From contig JAVTLE010000001.1 in NCBI GenBank assembly GCA_033439295.1, positions 1,302,001 to 1,366,000 of the forward strand: a DNA stretch of 64,000 nucleotides. The letters run 5' to 3'. The DNA comes from Deuterostichococcus epilithicus. Lineage: Eukaryota > Chlorophyta > Trebouxiophyceae > Prasiolales > Stichococcaceae. The translations under genes were made by a program, and so were the position numbers. Below, in pieces: positions 36,950 to 48,595 of the stretch; within the stretch, counting starts at the first letter, position 1; each line of letters opens with the position of its first letter. A model generated the notes under the pieces. It saw nothing but the letters and a program-made list of their open reading frames with translations. It did not search any database and was not told the DNA's origin.

Positions 36950-38065
36950 ATGACGAAGAAGAGGAGGTCTGGAGGGCGCAACAAGCCGGCCGGCGCCCGC
37001 GGCCACGTGAGACTCCTGCAAAGCCGCCACATCTGCCTGCAGGCGCTGCAGCAGCATGGGGCTGCAGTGCCCACGCTTGGCTGCTTGCGGATGAGCTCGA
37101 GCGAGCTCTTCTTAGGTTAAGACAAGTCAGAGGGCAACATGTAGGCTGTTGGATGCTTCTCCTGAAGCTGAGCAACCTTGTGGTGTGGTCGCAGGTGAAG
37201 CGGGTGCGATGCGAGGCATCCGGCGTGCTGGTGCCTAAGGACAAGGCGATCAAGCGCTTCATCGTGCGCAACATCGTGGACGCCTCGGCCATCCGCGATA
37301 TCCAGGACTCCTCGGTCATCGATGGTGAGGCATCCTGACAGGCGCTCTTGCTGGCCGGCGGCAGGCTGACACGCAGCAGCGATAGCGTTGTTTTCTTATG
37401 CTGAACGTCCGAGTCCTCCGGGCGATTGCCTGGCAGCCGGGGACATTGCCAATGCATGCAAATTGCGTTCTGCGCCCCTGCGTAGCAAGCCCGTGAAACT
37501 GGACGGCAGCGGTGTTTCAGACGGTTTGATGCGAGCAAATGGGCCATTCAAGGCAAACTACCGTTACCTGCGGCAGTTGGGCAGCTGCGATGCTGCACAG
37601 GACCATCCGCCGCAGCTGACCGCAATGGCACGCTTGCGTCAGCTGCATCCTGCAACAGGCATCGCCAGGCTTTCGCAGCGCTTACAGGCGCAATTCCTGG
37701 CTGTGAAGCTGTCGCCGCAAGAACGATTGCTTTGAGCTGCCAGAGCGCTGTTCAAGCTGCCGATGCAAAACTTTGATCAAGCTCAGCACTTGCTCTACTC
37801 CGGTGCCGCAGGCTACGCACTGCCCAAGATCTACCGCAAGGTGTACTACTGCATCTCGGCGGCCATCCACTCCAAGGTGGTGCGCGTGCGCTCGCGCACC
37901 GACCGGCGGAACAGGGAGCCGCCAAAGCGGAACTGGGGCCCGCCGCGGCAGCAGGAGGGCGCCCCCGGGCGGCGCCCCCGGCGCTCCTGGTGGTGCTCCC
38001 GGCGGCGCGCCTGCCTTTGGCGCCGGCGCCGGTGCCCCGCGCACCTAAGCAAAGCACGCACGTGA
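36950..38065 (+). CDS. RPS26: 40S ribosomal protein eS26, zinc ligands degraded
   Basis: Small-subunit protein at the mRNA exit channel. Three exons: 36950-37006 ([19 protein letters not shown]), 37195-37324 ([20 protein letters not shown] with [11 protein letters not shown]) and 37812-38065 ([12 protein letters not shown], then [12 protein letters not shown]). The family binds zinc by two CxxC pairs. Here the first pair reads C-E-A-S (normally C-x-x-C) and the second reads C-I-S-A (normally C-x-x-C), so one Cys of each pair is lost. The C-terminal tail runs into an Arg/Trp-rich frame, while the +1 frame reads the expected [15 protein letters not shown] tail ending at 38048. So a one-base indel near 37956-37970 is likely. 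It may be a divergent paralogue, a decaying copy, or a mis-sequenced gene. Confidence 0.85.
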
Positions 38066-39493
38066 GTGGCGGCTGCCCGCAGCGGGCAGAGGGCTGCCTG
38101 CAGTGGGCATGCTGACGGCGCGGCGTGCGGCGGCCGGGCATCTTGCTGCGCAGAGCCTGTAGCGCAGCATGTGTTGCGACGACAAAGAACCTGGGTCTGT
38201 CACTCACATGCCGTGCTGTCTCGCAACCCATGCAGCTTGTGTAGTAAGGTGGACGGAGCCGTCAGTGTATGAGTACATGCAGACAGCTGTAATAGCACCT
38301 GGCCTTTTTGTGGCTCTGAGGCGGATGTGCTATCCAGTTGTTCGCCTCTCCAGATGTGCTTCCACAGCAGCTGTGCCGCGGTTATTTTGCTTCAGTCCAC
38401 ACTCCGTGTGACACTTGTGCAGCAAGCACTACACAGCGCATGCATGACGGCAGCGCATGTGCGCGCATGCATTCAGTAACTAGCTACCTATGACGCCATG
38501 CCGGCGAGCTTTCGCAGCTGAGGCGAGGCTGTATGCAGGCTGCATTGGCTGCGAGCAGAAAGGAAAGCACGCCAAGCTTCAAAATATGGTGAAGACGTTC
38601 CAATTCTCAGACCCCATTCCAACTATCAGAGCCAAAGCGATTGGGACTGGGAATCTTGGCAGAATGCAACCTTGCCTGGGCGACACTTCTGCTTGCGCCG
38701 ATACATACAGCAGCGCTACATCAAAGCCACTGCGCCTTTGGGCCACTGCTGCGCTTGCTGCCGTGAGATCAGGCACCTCGCTGCAGAGCAGCTGCCGAAC
38801 GGTGGCGTTCCGCATCTCCTCAGGTATGGGAGTGTCGGAATGGCCATGTACCACCTGAAGACCGCATATCGCCTTTGAATGCAGGCATATGCCTTGCACA
38901 CACCTCTGCTGGAGCGCTCTTGCTCACTTTGCTGGTTCAAACTCGGGTGCAGGACTTAAGACCCTGGTGCATCACCCCTATCAGCCAGCGCAACATCGCC
39001 AACATGAGGCGGCCTCATGTCTGGTTCGCACAGCAGCACTGGGCAAAGGGCCTCAAGCCGTGGCTGAGGTGACCCGGCTCCCGAACGGCATCAGCATGTA
39101 CGAGGTGAGCTCGTAGCTCGAGTGCACGGGCTCTGTGCTGCGCCTCTGGCACGTCGCCCGTCTCGGGCAGCCGTCAATGCATCTGTTACACGCAAAACAA
39201 TGTGACAGAGCGTGCATCCGGCACGCTTGATCCCATGTGTCGCTCTTGCTGCAGGAGGTGGCCTGCTCCAGTGCCCCGCTGCTGCCCAATGGTAGCCACT
39301 TAGCCAGGTGAACGCAGCGCTGCGCACCTTGCTGTGCCTTTGACGCCCACGCAAGCCGCGTGCACTGTTCGAACCGCAGGTTGCACTCCCCACACTCTCC
39401 TCACTCCTGCTGCTGCGCTGTCATACAAGAGTGACAGGAGCCAGCCCACATGCAGCCTTGCATACCAGCTACATGCTCTTCTGCAGCAACGCC
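38066..39493. other. intergenic region, no gene recognised
   Basis: About 1.4 kb lies between eS26 and the USP gene, same strand. Short ORFs here share no recognisable family. It may contain the USP promoter and an undetected 5' exon. Confidence 0.35.
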
Positions 39494-42400
39494 ATGGAAA
39501 GCAGCCGCACGCCCAACGGCAATGGCCACGCCTCTGAGGACGAGTCGGCGGCGGCAGAGCCGCGTCAGGAACCTGCGGCGGCGGCGGGGCCACGGCAGGA
39601 ACCCGCGGCGGCGGCGGACGGCTCTGGCACCGCCTCCCCGGCAGAGGACGAGCCGCACATGGAGCTGGCCGAGGTCAAAAAGCAGATCGGCGCCATCTTC
39701 ACCGGCCAGCTGGCGGACCGCAGCGACGAGCAGGACGCGCTGACGCAGATGGTGTATGGCAGCACGCCGCGCAGCGCGACGAAGGCGGTGCTGGAGCTGC
39801 TGAAGGCCCGCAAGTCGGAGCTGTCCAAGCAGACGAGCATCCCCCGCTACTGGGCCAAGTTCTGCCGGCCGTGCGGCCACTGCGGGCAGCTGGGGCACCG
39901 CGCGACCACCTGCCCCGAGCTGAACAAGCCCGCCGCGGACGACGACGCGGCTTCCGAGGCGGACACGCAGGCCAGCCAGCAGGAGGCCGGCAAGGCGAAG
40001 AAGCCCAGCGAGGGGAAGCTGAAGAAGAGGAGGGAGAGAGAGGAGAAAGAGGCTCGGCGGGTGGCCGCAGCCGCTGCGGCCGCCGCAGCCGGGGGCGCTG
40101 ATGCCGACCAAGGCGGCGACGGCGGCGGCTCCGAGGCGGCGGCCCGCGCCAGCAGCAAGGGCGAGGCGGTGTCAGGCGACGCTGACGAGGACGAGGCGGA
40201 CGAAGGCGACGGCGCAGACGACCTCGCAATGGCCCTCGCAATGGCCCGCAATACCGGCAAGGCCAGCCTGGCTGCGCCGCTGCCGCTCAAGGCGGCGGAG
40301 CCGGCCCGCAGCAGCAGTGCCGCGCCGTCGGCGGCCGACACTGACGAGGCCGCTCCCTCCAGCGCCAAAGGCAGCCAGACGGAGGGGCAGCCCGAGCAGC
40401 AGCGGGGCCAGCCGCAGCAGGAGCAGCAGCAGCAGGGCAAGAAGCGCAGTGGCCGTAACCGCGACCGCGGCGGCGGCGGCGGCGAAGCGGCTTCGGCTGG
40501 GCAGGCGGAGTCGAGCGACAAGGCAGCAGGACCCAGAGCGGCCAAGACGGCAGCGGCGGCGGCAGATGGCAAGGAGCGCGGCGTCAGCAGCGAGCGCTCC
40601 GCAGGGCGGCCGACTGAGGCCGCCCGTCTCGGCAACGCCGGCGGCCAGCGCCAGGCGGGGTCCGCGCGCCACGCGGACAAGACGTGTGACCGGTGTGCGC
40701 GCTGCTGCGGTCTCTCAATGCATTGTGATTCGTGGTGGCCACATGGCCTGCGCCTCTGACCACAGGGCCCCTGCTGTGATGCCCGGCCGGGCGTGTTGTA
40801 TAACCTACAGAGGTTGCGTCCAGGGCCAGACTGGTTGGAAGGTTGCAACTGGGTCTGCACCCTCATTCGTCCTTGCAAATCCGTCCATGTGCGAGCAATC
40901 GAGCATCCATAGACCCATCTACTCAATCCGAAGCATGTCCTCAAGAATGGCCTGACTGCACGGTTTGCAGGTGCGGGGAGTTGGGCCATTTGAAAAGGAG
41001 CTGCCCGGCCAACATTGAGCGACCAGGCGGGCTCCCGGCGCAGCGCCAGCCGGCCCCCAAGCAGAAGTCGCCAGTCGTGGTTGCACCCAGCGGGTGCGCC
41101 TGGAAATGCAGCCGCAGCAGCGTTGCAGTCTCAATCTTGTTTACCCCTTCTGATTCCCTGCAAGGCCCAGCCCCAAGCTGTGCGCATGGCTCCATGTCCT
41201 GCTGAAAGTTCTATGGCACGCGTGCTCTGCTTGCAGCACATGTGTGCAAGGCAGTCAGAGATGTCTCTACTATGTGCGCTGGCAGAACTGCGTAGGCAGC
41301 TCCAGTCAAGTGCGTGACATGTCGCACCCTGGTCAATGGCGCTGGCCCCGGTGTGGATCAGGACGGGCCTTCTGGGGGGGCTGCCCGCACCGGAGGTGCC
41401 GCCGCCCGAGCCGGCGGCGCCCGACAGCTGGGCAGGCCGCATGGCCGCCAGCACGCGTGCCATGGCTGAGCGGCGCTCGCAGCAGGCCTCGCCGCCGACA
41501 CCGTCGGCGCTGCCACCGCCCGGGCTGCCGCCGGCGTCGCCGCCTGGCAGCTTCGCCAATGGCGACTTCCCGCCGCCGCCGCACAATGCCTTCTGCAGCT
41601 TCGTCCAGCCGCCGGAACAGCAGCAGCACCAGCAGCACCAGCAGCACCAGCAACAGCACGTGACCGTGCTGCCGTCCGAGCAGGAAGACAATGACGGCCT
41701 GGACGACCTGATGGGATACCTGGACTGTCCTCCGGAGGGTGCGGCCATTGCTGTTCCGAATGCTTTCAAAGCTCAGATTTTCGTCGTCACCCTGCGCATA
41801 TATGAGCCTCGATGGCCTGTCTTGCGTCGGCAGGCGCCAACCACGGCCTGCAGGCCCTCACATGTCATCGTGTTCATGGCCGCCGCACCCGTGCTGCACC
41901 CGCACGCATGCATGCTCACAGGCCTGCCAGCCCCAGCTCGTGCGCCAGCTTTCACAACACACGGCCTCAGCGTCTTTTTGGCAGTGCCGAGTACCCTATC
42001 TGCACACATACGCAAGTCGCCGTTTGCACCACCCTGGTGCCGCACGCGGAAGCCCTCAGCGGCTGGTTCTGCCCCATCTCGCAGAGGCGCCGGCGGCCGC
42101 CGCCGCCAACTCCTGGGGCACCTCGCCCTGGACCCCAATGGGAGCGGACCAGCTGCATCCGCTGCAGGAGCCGCCACAGCCGCAGCAGGAGCTGAACCCG
42201 GCTGCGGCGGCGCGTGCGCAACAGGAGGCAGACGAATTGGAGGCCGCCCTTGCGGTGTGTAACACCTCAGCCTGGTCCGCTAGGGTGTAGGTCAAATTCC
42301 TCCAGTTCTCCTGGGGCCTTTTGCCTTGGGGCGTGCCAAATGCTATCGCCGCGCGGCTGCGGCTGCTGTTCTTGCACAGAGCTGCGGCCCCAACCCGCTT

Positions 42401-45400
42401 ACAGGTTGCAGGGCCTGTTGCTGCCAGGCCTGTTGTAGCAGCAAGGAAAACACTTGCAACGAAAATCCACCAGCGCTACTGCTTTGCCGCAGGCAGCCGC
42501 GCCCCGCGTCTGCCACAATCGAGGCAATTCCACAGCACCTTGACCCGCTGCCGTTTCGCGCGCGCAGGCCAGCATGCTCGACATACGCGGCGGTCCGGTG
42601 GGGCTGCGCCGCGATGTGGCGGCGGGCGGCCCAGCGGGCGCGGGCGCGGGCCTCGCCAATGACACCGGGGAGTACAATTGCTTCCTGAACGCCATCATCC
42701 AGTGCATCTGGCGCTGCGAGGACTTCCGTGCCGGCATGCTGGCCATGGACACAAGCGGCATCCCCCACCACGAGGGCAACCGTGCGTTCCGCCCCCTGCG
42801 GCCCCCAGCTTCAACGCTCAGCGCGGCGTTCTGGCTCCTGAGCCGTCCTGATGAGTGTCCGAGCCTAGGCTTGCAGAGTATCCAGTGGGTTCCGCCCACG
42901 CTTTGCACACACACGTTGTCATGCATCGCCGCCGTTCTGTTGGCATGGCTGCACACCTGCTGCTGTGACAAATGCTTGTCACAGCTTCATACGCGACACG
43001 CCACCGACAGCTGCACGGCGGCAGCGTCGGCACAGCCTTGACACTGCGTCCGGCAGCCGGCACCGCTGTGAGTGAAGTAGGGTAGCAGCATCTGCCGATG
43101 GCGTGCGCAAGCAAGGCAGCAGCACCTGCCGTCTGCATGCATCCGAGCTGACATGCTCCATGCTGGCCCCCCTGCAGCACGCATCGTGCTGGAGCTGCAC
43201 AGCCTTTTCCGGGCGCTGGAGCAACAGGAACGAGTCGCCGCAGGCGATGAGCCGCAGGCCGAGCGCGCAGTCGTGTCCCCAAACGGCCTGCGCGAAGCGC
43301 TCGCCCAGTGCCACAACTTCCAGTTGGGTGCGGCCCTTGTCGCCACTGCCTCTCAGAACGCTTTCCTAACGAGGCATGTGACGGGTGCATTCCCTCGTGC
43401 CTTCCCTCGGCTGCTTCTGCGAGCGGCATTGGTCAGCAAGACCAGCGGCGGCGCATAATCTCCACGTCTCTTGCGCATGCGTTTCCGCCGCCTGTGCTTT
43501 CCCTGCCCCCCCGCGCCTCGCCCCGCTCACCCCTGTGAGCGTCGCCCCACCCCGCAGGCGAGATGAACGACGCGTCGGAGGTGCTGCACGCGATCTACTC
43601 CGCGCTGGGGGACCAGGGCCAGGCGCAGCTGGTCAACGGTTGCTTCGGGCTCGAGGTCATGGAGGTGCGGTTCCTGCTGAATCCCAACATTGTAAAACCC
43701 TAGTGGCGCTGGTGGACAGGGCCAGGCACAGCTGGTCGACGGTGTTCGGGCTGGAAGTCGTTGAGGCGCAGACGCAACAAAACCCTTTCATACCAATCAG
43801 AACATCTGACCTGACCTCGAACAGTTCCTCGACGAGACTCAAATTTCTGAAAGGGCGTTTCCAAGCTCATCCTGACTTGTCTATAGCTGGGCGATTGACA
43901 CAGACGTTCACACACCATGGCAACGTGGTGGCAGGCAATCCGACAGTGACAGGATGTGTCTGGACTCTTGAGCCGTGGGCAGTTCGGCATGCGCGCATTG
44001 GAAGTTGGGGCGAGCTGGTTCCGAGGCCAGAGACCGCCGCCGGCGCCAGCTGCACCCCGGGCCCTCTTGCAAAGCACTGGCCTGGTCATCAGGCGCTGCC
44101 GGCGCAGGCGGTCACACCTGCCGCTCCTGTGCCAAATGCCGCTCCTGTGCATTGGAGCCAAACTCTGACCTTCCCTCGGTCGTTGCCGCCAGGTGGTCAA
44201 CTGCCGCTCCTGCGCCAAGAAGACGCACAAGACGCAGTACATGCAGTACTTGCAAAATGTGACGGCGGCTGCGCTGCGGGAGCATGCGCAGCTCGACGAT
44301 GGCGTCAGCCTGGGCGACCGCCTGCGGGCCATCAACGCGCTGACGCGCAAGACCTGCGACCAGGACATGGGTGCGTTTCCATGTGCGGGCAGTGTTCGCA
44401 GGTTCGCAAGGTGACAGGCCGGCCAGCAGCAGGCACCCGTGGGCAATTACTTGCCCTGATGGGCACTCGTGGGCGTCAGGGCTACTGCAGGGGAGCAGCG
44501 GCATGCCACATCGTGGGGGTGTGTTTCTGCTGGCTGGCCTGCTTCCCGGACTGCCGTGCATGTGTGCCAGCGCCCACTCGGCCATGGCAAACCCAGGTGA
44601 CGTACCTGGCGGATGGTGATGGGCCGTGCTTCTGCCCAGTGTCCGTGTTCGTGCTGCTTTTGTGCACTCGCGCCCAGGCGGCTGCGGTAAGCTGAATCAG
44701 GTGACGCATATGGACGGCAATTGGCCGCGCTCCAGTGCACAATGCCTGGTCACAATCTGCGATGTTCAACTGTTGTCTGTCGGCGTGCAGGCGGCTGCGG
44801 CAAGCTGAACCAGGTGACGCACCTGGTGGACGGCGACGGGCCGCGTGTCTTCACGCTGGAGCTGGGCTGGGAGACGCCGCAGGAGGCGCCGGAGGATATT
44901 GCCGCCACGCTCGCCGCCGTCGAGCCCTTCCTGCTGCCCTGTGCGTTCCCTATACCCTGCTGCAACCATGCCCTACCGCAGCCGTAGCCCCTTGCCGCCA
45001 CGCCCGCCGCCACCGAGCCTTCCTGCTCAAGGCTCCTTGGAAACGCGTAGGCAGCTGGGTTCTGATGGTCGCGCCGCGCCCGAGGTGCCGGCCATGCAGC
45101 CCTGCCCCGCAGCTCGTCATGCTCAGCACGATCGCTGTGTACCTGAAAGCACAGTCTTGGCGGCCTGCCCCGTGCCACTAACGTCCCACCCGCGCCTGAC
45201 TTCCTGCTGACTCTCTGCACTTGCGCCCCTCGCCCCCCGCAGCGGAGCTGTACAGGTCCCTCAACGAGCGCACGCATGCGCTGCGGGCGATGGTCAGCTA
45301 CTACGGGCAGCACTACATGGCCTTCGTGCACCTGCCAGGCGCGGACGGCACCTACCGCTCCGGCCGCTGGCTGCTGCTGGACGACGCGCACGCCAGCGAG

Positions 45401-45883
45401 GTCGGCGACTGGGACGCGGTGCAACAGAAGTGCCGCACCGGGCGCATCCAGGTGACGCCCCGCAGATTATAAATTTTCCTGCAAAGCATTTTCAAAGTTG
45501 TGAGGCTTCTTCTCGCTGGGGTGTCCTCCCTGCGCAGCCACTGCTTTGCCGTCCCACCCTCCCTTCCTGCAGGGGATGTCGGTGCGGAAGACGTTGTTGC
45601 GACGGTTTTTGCGTGTGCGACCAGGCCAGCTGGGACCTGTTGGCTGGCTGACCTCATATCGTCCCTGTCTACCTCTGGCCGGTTGCATGCCGTCCAACCA
45701 TCGGCGCACACCGGCGCCGCCCTGTGACCAGCATGTCCGAGTGGGCTACAGTCAGCCAACTCTGCTGCATCAATCCCCTTCTTCAGCAACTGCTGCAGCC
45801 TCACCCTCTCAAGTTTATCACCTCCTTGCGTGCAGCCCTCCGTGCTGCTGTTTGACACAGTCAACGAAGAGATGAACGAGTAG
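39494..45883 (+). CDS. zinc-knuckle and ubiquitin-specific-protease-domain protein
   Basis: Eleven exons keep phase to a 974-residue protein: 39494-40692, 40971-41093, 41362-41738, 42085-42254, 42568-42781, 43178-43327, 43558-43664, 44193-44370, 44791-44940, 45243-45451 and 45836-45883. The N-terminal half has two CCHC zinc knuckles (CGHCGQLGHRATTC; CDRCGELGHLKRSC, rebuilt across the first intron), long Ala/Glu/Gln-rich linkers and a Gln/His run. The C-terminal half matches the plant USP53/54-like group: GEYNCFLNAIIQCIW (Cys box), DASEVLHAIYSAL, NCRSCAKKT, SYYGQHYMAFVH (His box), GRWLLLDD and PSVLLFDTVNEE. Both Cys and His are present, so activity is possible, although relatives are often annotated inactive. 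Plant relatives carry DUF627/DUF629 instead of zinc knuckles. Start Met could be 39431 or 39473. Confidence 0.85.
41611..41662 (+). repeat. CAG/CAC repeat encoding Gln/His run
   Basis: A CAGCAGCAC-type trinucleotide array within USP exon 3 encodes an EQQQHQQHQQHQQQH run. It is likely length-variable. Confidence 0.9.
43601..43771 (+). repeat. exon-end duplication flanking a telomere-like motif (USP gene)
   Basis: The true exon end with donor lies at 43601-43670 (GQAQLVNGCFGLEVME|GTGCGG). A decayed copy at 43704-43771 (GCCAGGCACAGCTGGTCGAC, then TTCGGGCTGGAAGTCGTTGAG) lies in the intron. TAAAACCCTAG at 43693-43703 sits between. Small indels break the copy's frame. Confidence 0.9.
44579..44850 (+). 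repeat. two decayed copies of a USP exon start
   Basis: The real exon begins at 44791 (GCGGCTGCGGCAAGCTGAAC, then CAGGTGACGCACCTGGTGG). A copy with its own acceptor lies at 44678-44720 (CAG|GCGGCTGCGGTAAGCTGAA). A second, shorter copy lies at 44579-44622 (CAGGTGACGTACCTGGCGG). Both are in the preceding intron. Confidence 0.85.
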
Positions 45884-46883
45884 AGCCGCGGCGGTGGGCG
45901 CACAGCAAACCGAAGCAGGCTGGGCGCGCATGGGGGACGCACGAGGTGGCGTTGCCAGCAGGGGCCTGGGGTTTGGCCGCAAACAGGGACGCAGAAGTCG
46001 GCGCCAGTGCGACTCCAGTGGCGGCAGAAGGGGCGGATGCAGAGCGCAATATCTCCGACTCTGCCAGCAAAGGCAGTGGTCCCCACAATACATAGGGGTG
46101 CTGTCTCTTGCGGCGGCTCAGAACAACACGTATGTCCGATTTCTTTGCCAGCACGTAGCGGTCAAAGCGGCAGGCCGCACATGGCAGGCCTCCTGATGGG
46201 CTTGCACTAGTGACTCGCAGCTCGAATCCTGACTCACCTCTGGCTCTCTCGCAGCATTTTGGCGTTATATTCAATGTTTTGTGGGTGGTTGAACATGTGT
46301 TGTTCTTGCTGCCAATCACGATGCGGTGGAGTTTGAGCATGCATGCACATGTCTTTCCAGAGTCTGTCCGTCAGGCAACTTTCCAAAAGCGCATACCCTC
46401 GTGTGTCATGTGCTGGTGTAATTATTTAAGCAAGCACGCTACCCGCTTGCTGCGCTGTCGATGGTGCTGCTGGGAGTGTGACCTGATTCGACAATGCGTG
46501 GGCTGTGCATTGTGAGTGCGCACTGCGCACCCAACCAGAAGCGATTAGCATACCTAGCTTAGGTACTGTATGTCCCAGAAGGCTGTGGTTGCCTTACAAG
46601 TCTCAAATGGACCCAAAGCGCATCGGACGTGTGAGGAAGAATCCTGTACTGGTAGCGGCTCTGTCACCCCTTCAACTGTTCTAGTGCCCTGCGCTCTTCC
46701 AGCTGCTCGTGGCAGCCTCCCATCAGGCTGCCTGGCCTCGTGCCAGACTTGGTACATGCCCCGAGCTGGTCGGCTGCTGAACCGGGGCCGCAGCAGTAGA
46801 CCTACGCCATTGTTCCCAATGTCCGTCCACTGCTCGTCAGCAAACAGCAGCGCTGGCAGCGCGGCCGCCGCCGCCTGCCATCC
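45884..46883. other. convergent intergenic region
   Basis: One kilobase lies between the USP stop and the cytochrome b5 stop. It contains 3' UTR sequence, more AT-rich around 46200-46460. No ORF, tRNA or repeat can be supported. Confidence 0.4.
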
Positions 46884-47825
46884 TCATGCCGCCTTCTTCC
46901 CGAGCGCAAAATATGCTGCCACAGCGATGATGAGCAGCGGCAGCAGCGCCTTGATGATAGTGGCGAAGGCGCTGTCCTGCTTTGCGTCCTGTAGCGACGC
47001 CGAGGCTGATGCTGCCGCAGACTTGGCGGCATCCTTCACTGAGCCTGCCGCCGCCGACACGCCGCCCTGCGCAGGCGCGACATCAACGTGAGCAGATCGC
47101 GGGCGGGCCGCCGGCACCTGAGGCGATGGTGTCGCTGTTGTCGCCGCTGCTGCTGCTGCCGCTCATCATCCTCAACGAGTGCACTTACCGCGCTTGGCGG
47201 ACTCCACGAGCAGACACCACAGATAACACCTGGCACACACCGCGCACCTCGTAGGGGCCTAGGACATATTTGTCCAGCATCTCCCGCGCGGCATTGCTGT
47301 GCCCGATCTCCTCGAAGTCCTCGGTCGCATCCCGCCCCGTGGTGTTGAGGATGATGTCGTAGCCTGGACAGCACAGGGAGTTGCACAGCATGTCAGACAG
47401 TGCCGATCCATCACACCCCGGCAGGCTATGAGCGGCGTCACGTGCGGACAATGAAAGGGCGCAGGCTGGTTAGCTCCGATGTTCCGTTCAAACGGCCGCT
47501 GAGGAGGACGTATCGTATGAATATGCGTTTCAGTGTGAAAAACGCATGAGCCGGCGCGCGACGCCTTGGTGCTGGCAATGTCAGCGCGAAATGCCCATGG
47601 CTGACAGCTCGACTCAATGAGAGATATTTGGCACTGATTCTGTAGCAACGCGCTTGCCGCAGACATGGAAGGAGGCGATCCCTCCAGCTTACCACCAGGG
47701 TGTTCGTCCAAAAAGTCTGTGACGTCGTAGACCTTGCCGTGCACCAACAAGAAGCAACTCTTTTCCGTTGTGTGCGCCTTCAAATCTGTCAGCGTATATG
47801 TCTTCTCTGCTGCTGCATCGCCCAT
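46884..47825 (-). CDS. cytochrome b5, tail-anchored
   Basis: Haem electron carrier of the ER or outer mitochondrial membrane that feeds fatty-acid desaturases and related oxygenases. Three exons keep phase: 47825-47693, 47363-47248 and 47066-46884, giving 143 residues. The domain reads [30 protein letters not shown] (first haem His in HPGG), then [19 protein letters not shown] (second haem His in GHS). An Ala/Ser-rich linker leads to a C-terminal hydrophobic segment [20 protein letters not shown] and GKKAA, typical of a tail anchor. Initiator Met [12 protein letters not shown] is a usual b5 start. It is convergent with the USP gene. Confidence 0.95.
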
Positions 47826-48595
47826 GCTGCCACGCGACCGCAGAGGTGCTCAAAGTCTGTGGTCAAAGATCGAAAACGTGTGCACTTCGCGCAAGCTGGC
47901 TATAAATCCTCCGCAGGCAGCTGGTTACACGAGGAGCTGACGTTAAATTGTAGATGCAATCGGTGCAATGTTCTCATAAGGACTTCTGTCTGCAGTGGCG
48001 ATGATCGGCAGAGCAGCGTTGAGGCCAAAGGGTCGCGAATCCGTTGAAATTGGTAAACCCTGTTATGATTGTACCCTGAGTATTTAGCAGAGACCCACTT
48101 TGCACCCACGCTGTTTTTCAACGGTTTTCGTCTTGATCCGTCAGAGGGGGAGCATTGCTTGGTGGTGAAAACTTCGCGTAGTGGACGAGAAGACCGACGG
48201 ATTAACCGGCGGTTGCCTTCCTGAGTGAGCTCCTGAGGTGGGTGTCACGAAGACCACCGCCCGAACGCCTCGTGATGTCCGTGTTCTGCGAGACGATGTG
48301 TCGCATGACCTATGCAGCTGCAGGCACGGTTAAGCTGCGACTGGTGCCGCAGGGTTCAAAGGCTCGTGCCAACAAGCTCAACAGGCTCTCCCTGGTACGG
48401 CGATGGTTGCAACGGAAACGCCGCAACAAGCGCACTAGAGCAGGACGCGCAGGGTAGTGTTGCCTCTGCATCATCACACCTGACATTTAGATGGCGCTTG
48501 GCATTTCAGCCCTCGTCAGAATCAAACATGTTTCTGGCGCCATACACGGGCGATGATTTTTGCTTGATGTGCCTCTCGAACGTGCAGGTGCATCC
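47826..48595. promoter_or_regulatory. divergent spacer, more AT-rich
   Basis: About 770 bases lie upstream of cytochrome b5 and of the next plus-strand gene. It is visibly more AT-rich than exons, consistent with promoters. A GGTAAACCCTGTT stretch near 48051 is only a weak telomere-like match. A plus-strand ORF at 48242-48457 is basic and unrecognised. Confidence 0.4.

Noticed and set aside
38579-38899. Minus-strand ORF of 106 codons between eS26 and the USP gene
   Set aside because: No recognisable domain, and no supporting neighbouring exon.
39847-40989. Long antisense ORF (380 codons) over USP exon 1
   Set aside because: Antisense of a low-complexity Ala/Glu/Gln-rich coding exon; composition explains the open frame.
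46205-46245. Possible tRNA T-arm (AGCTCGAATCC)
   Set aside because: No matching acceptor, D or anticodon stems can be folded around it.
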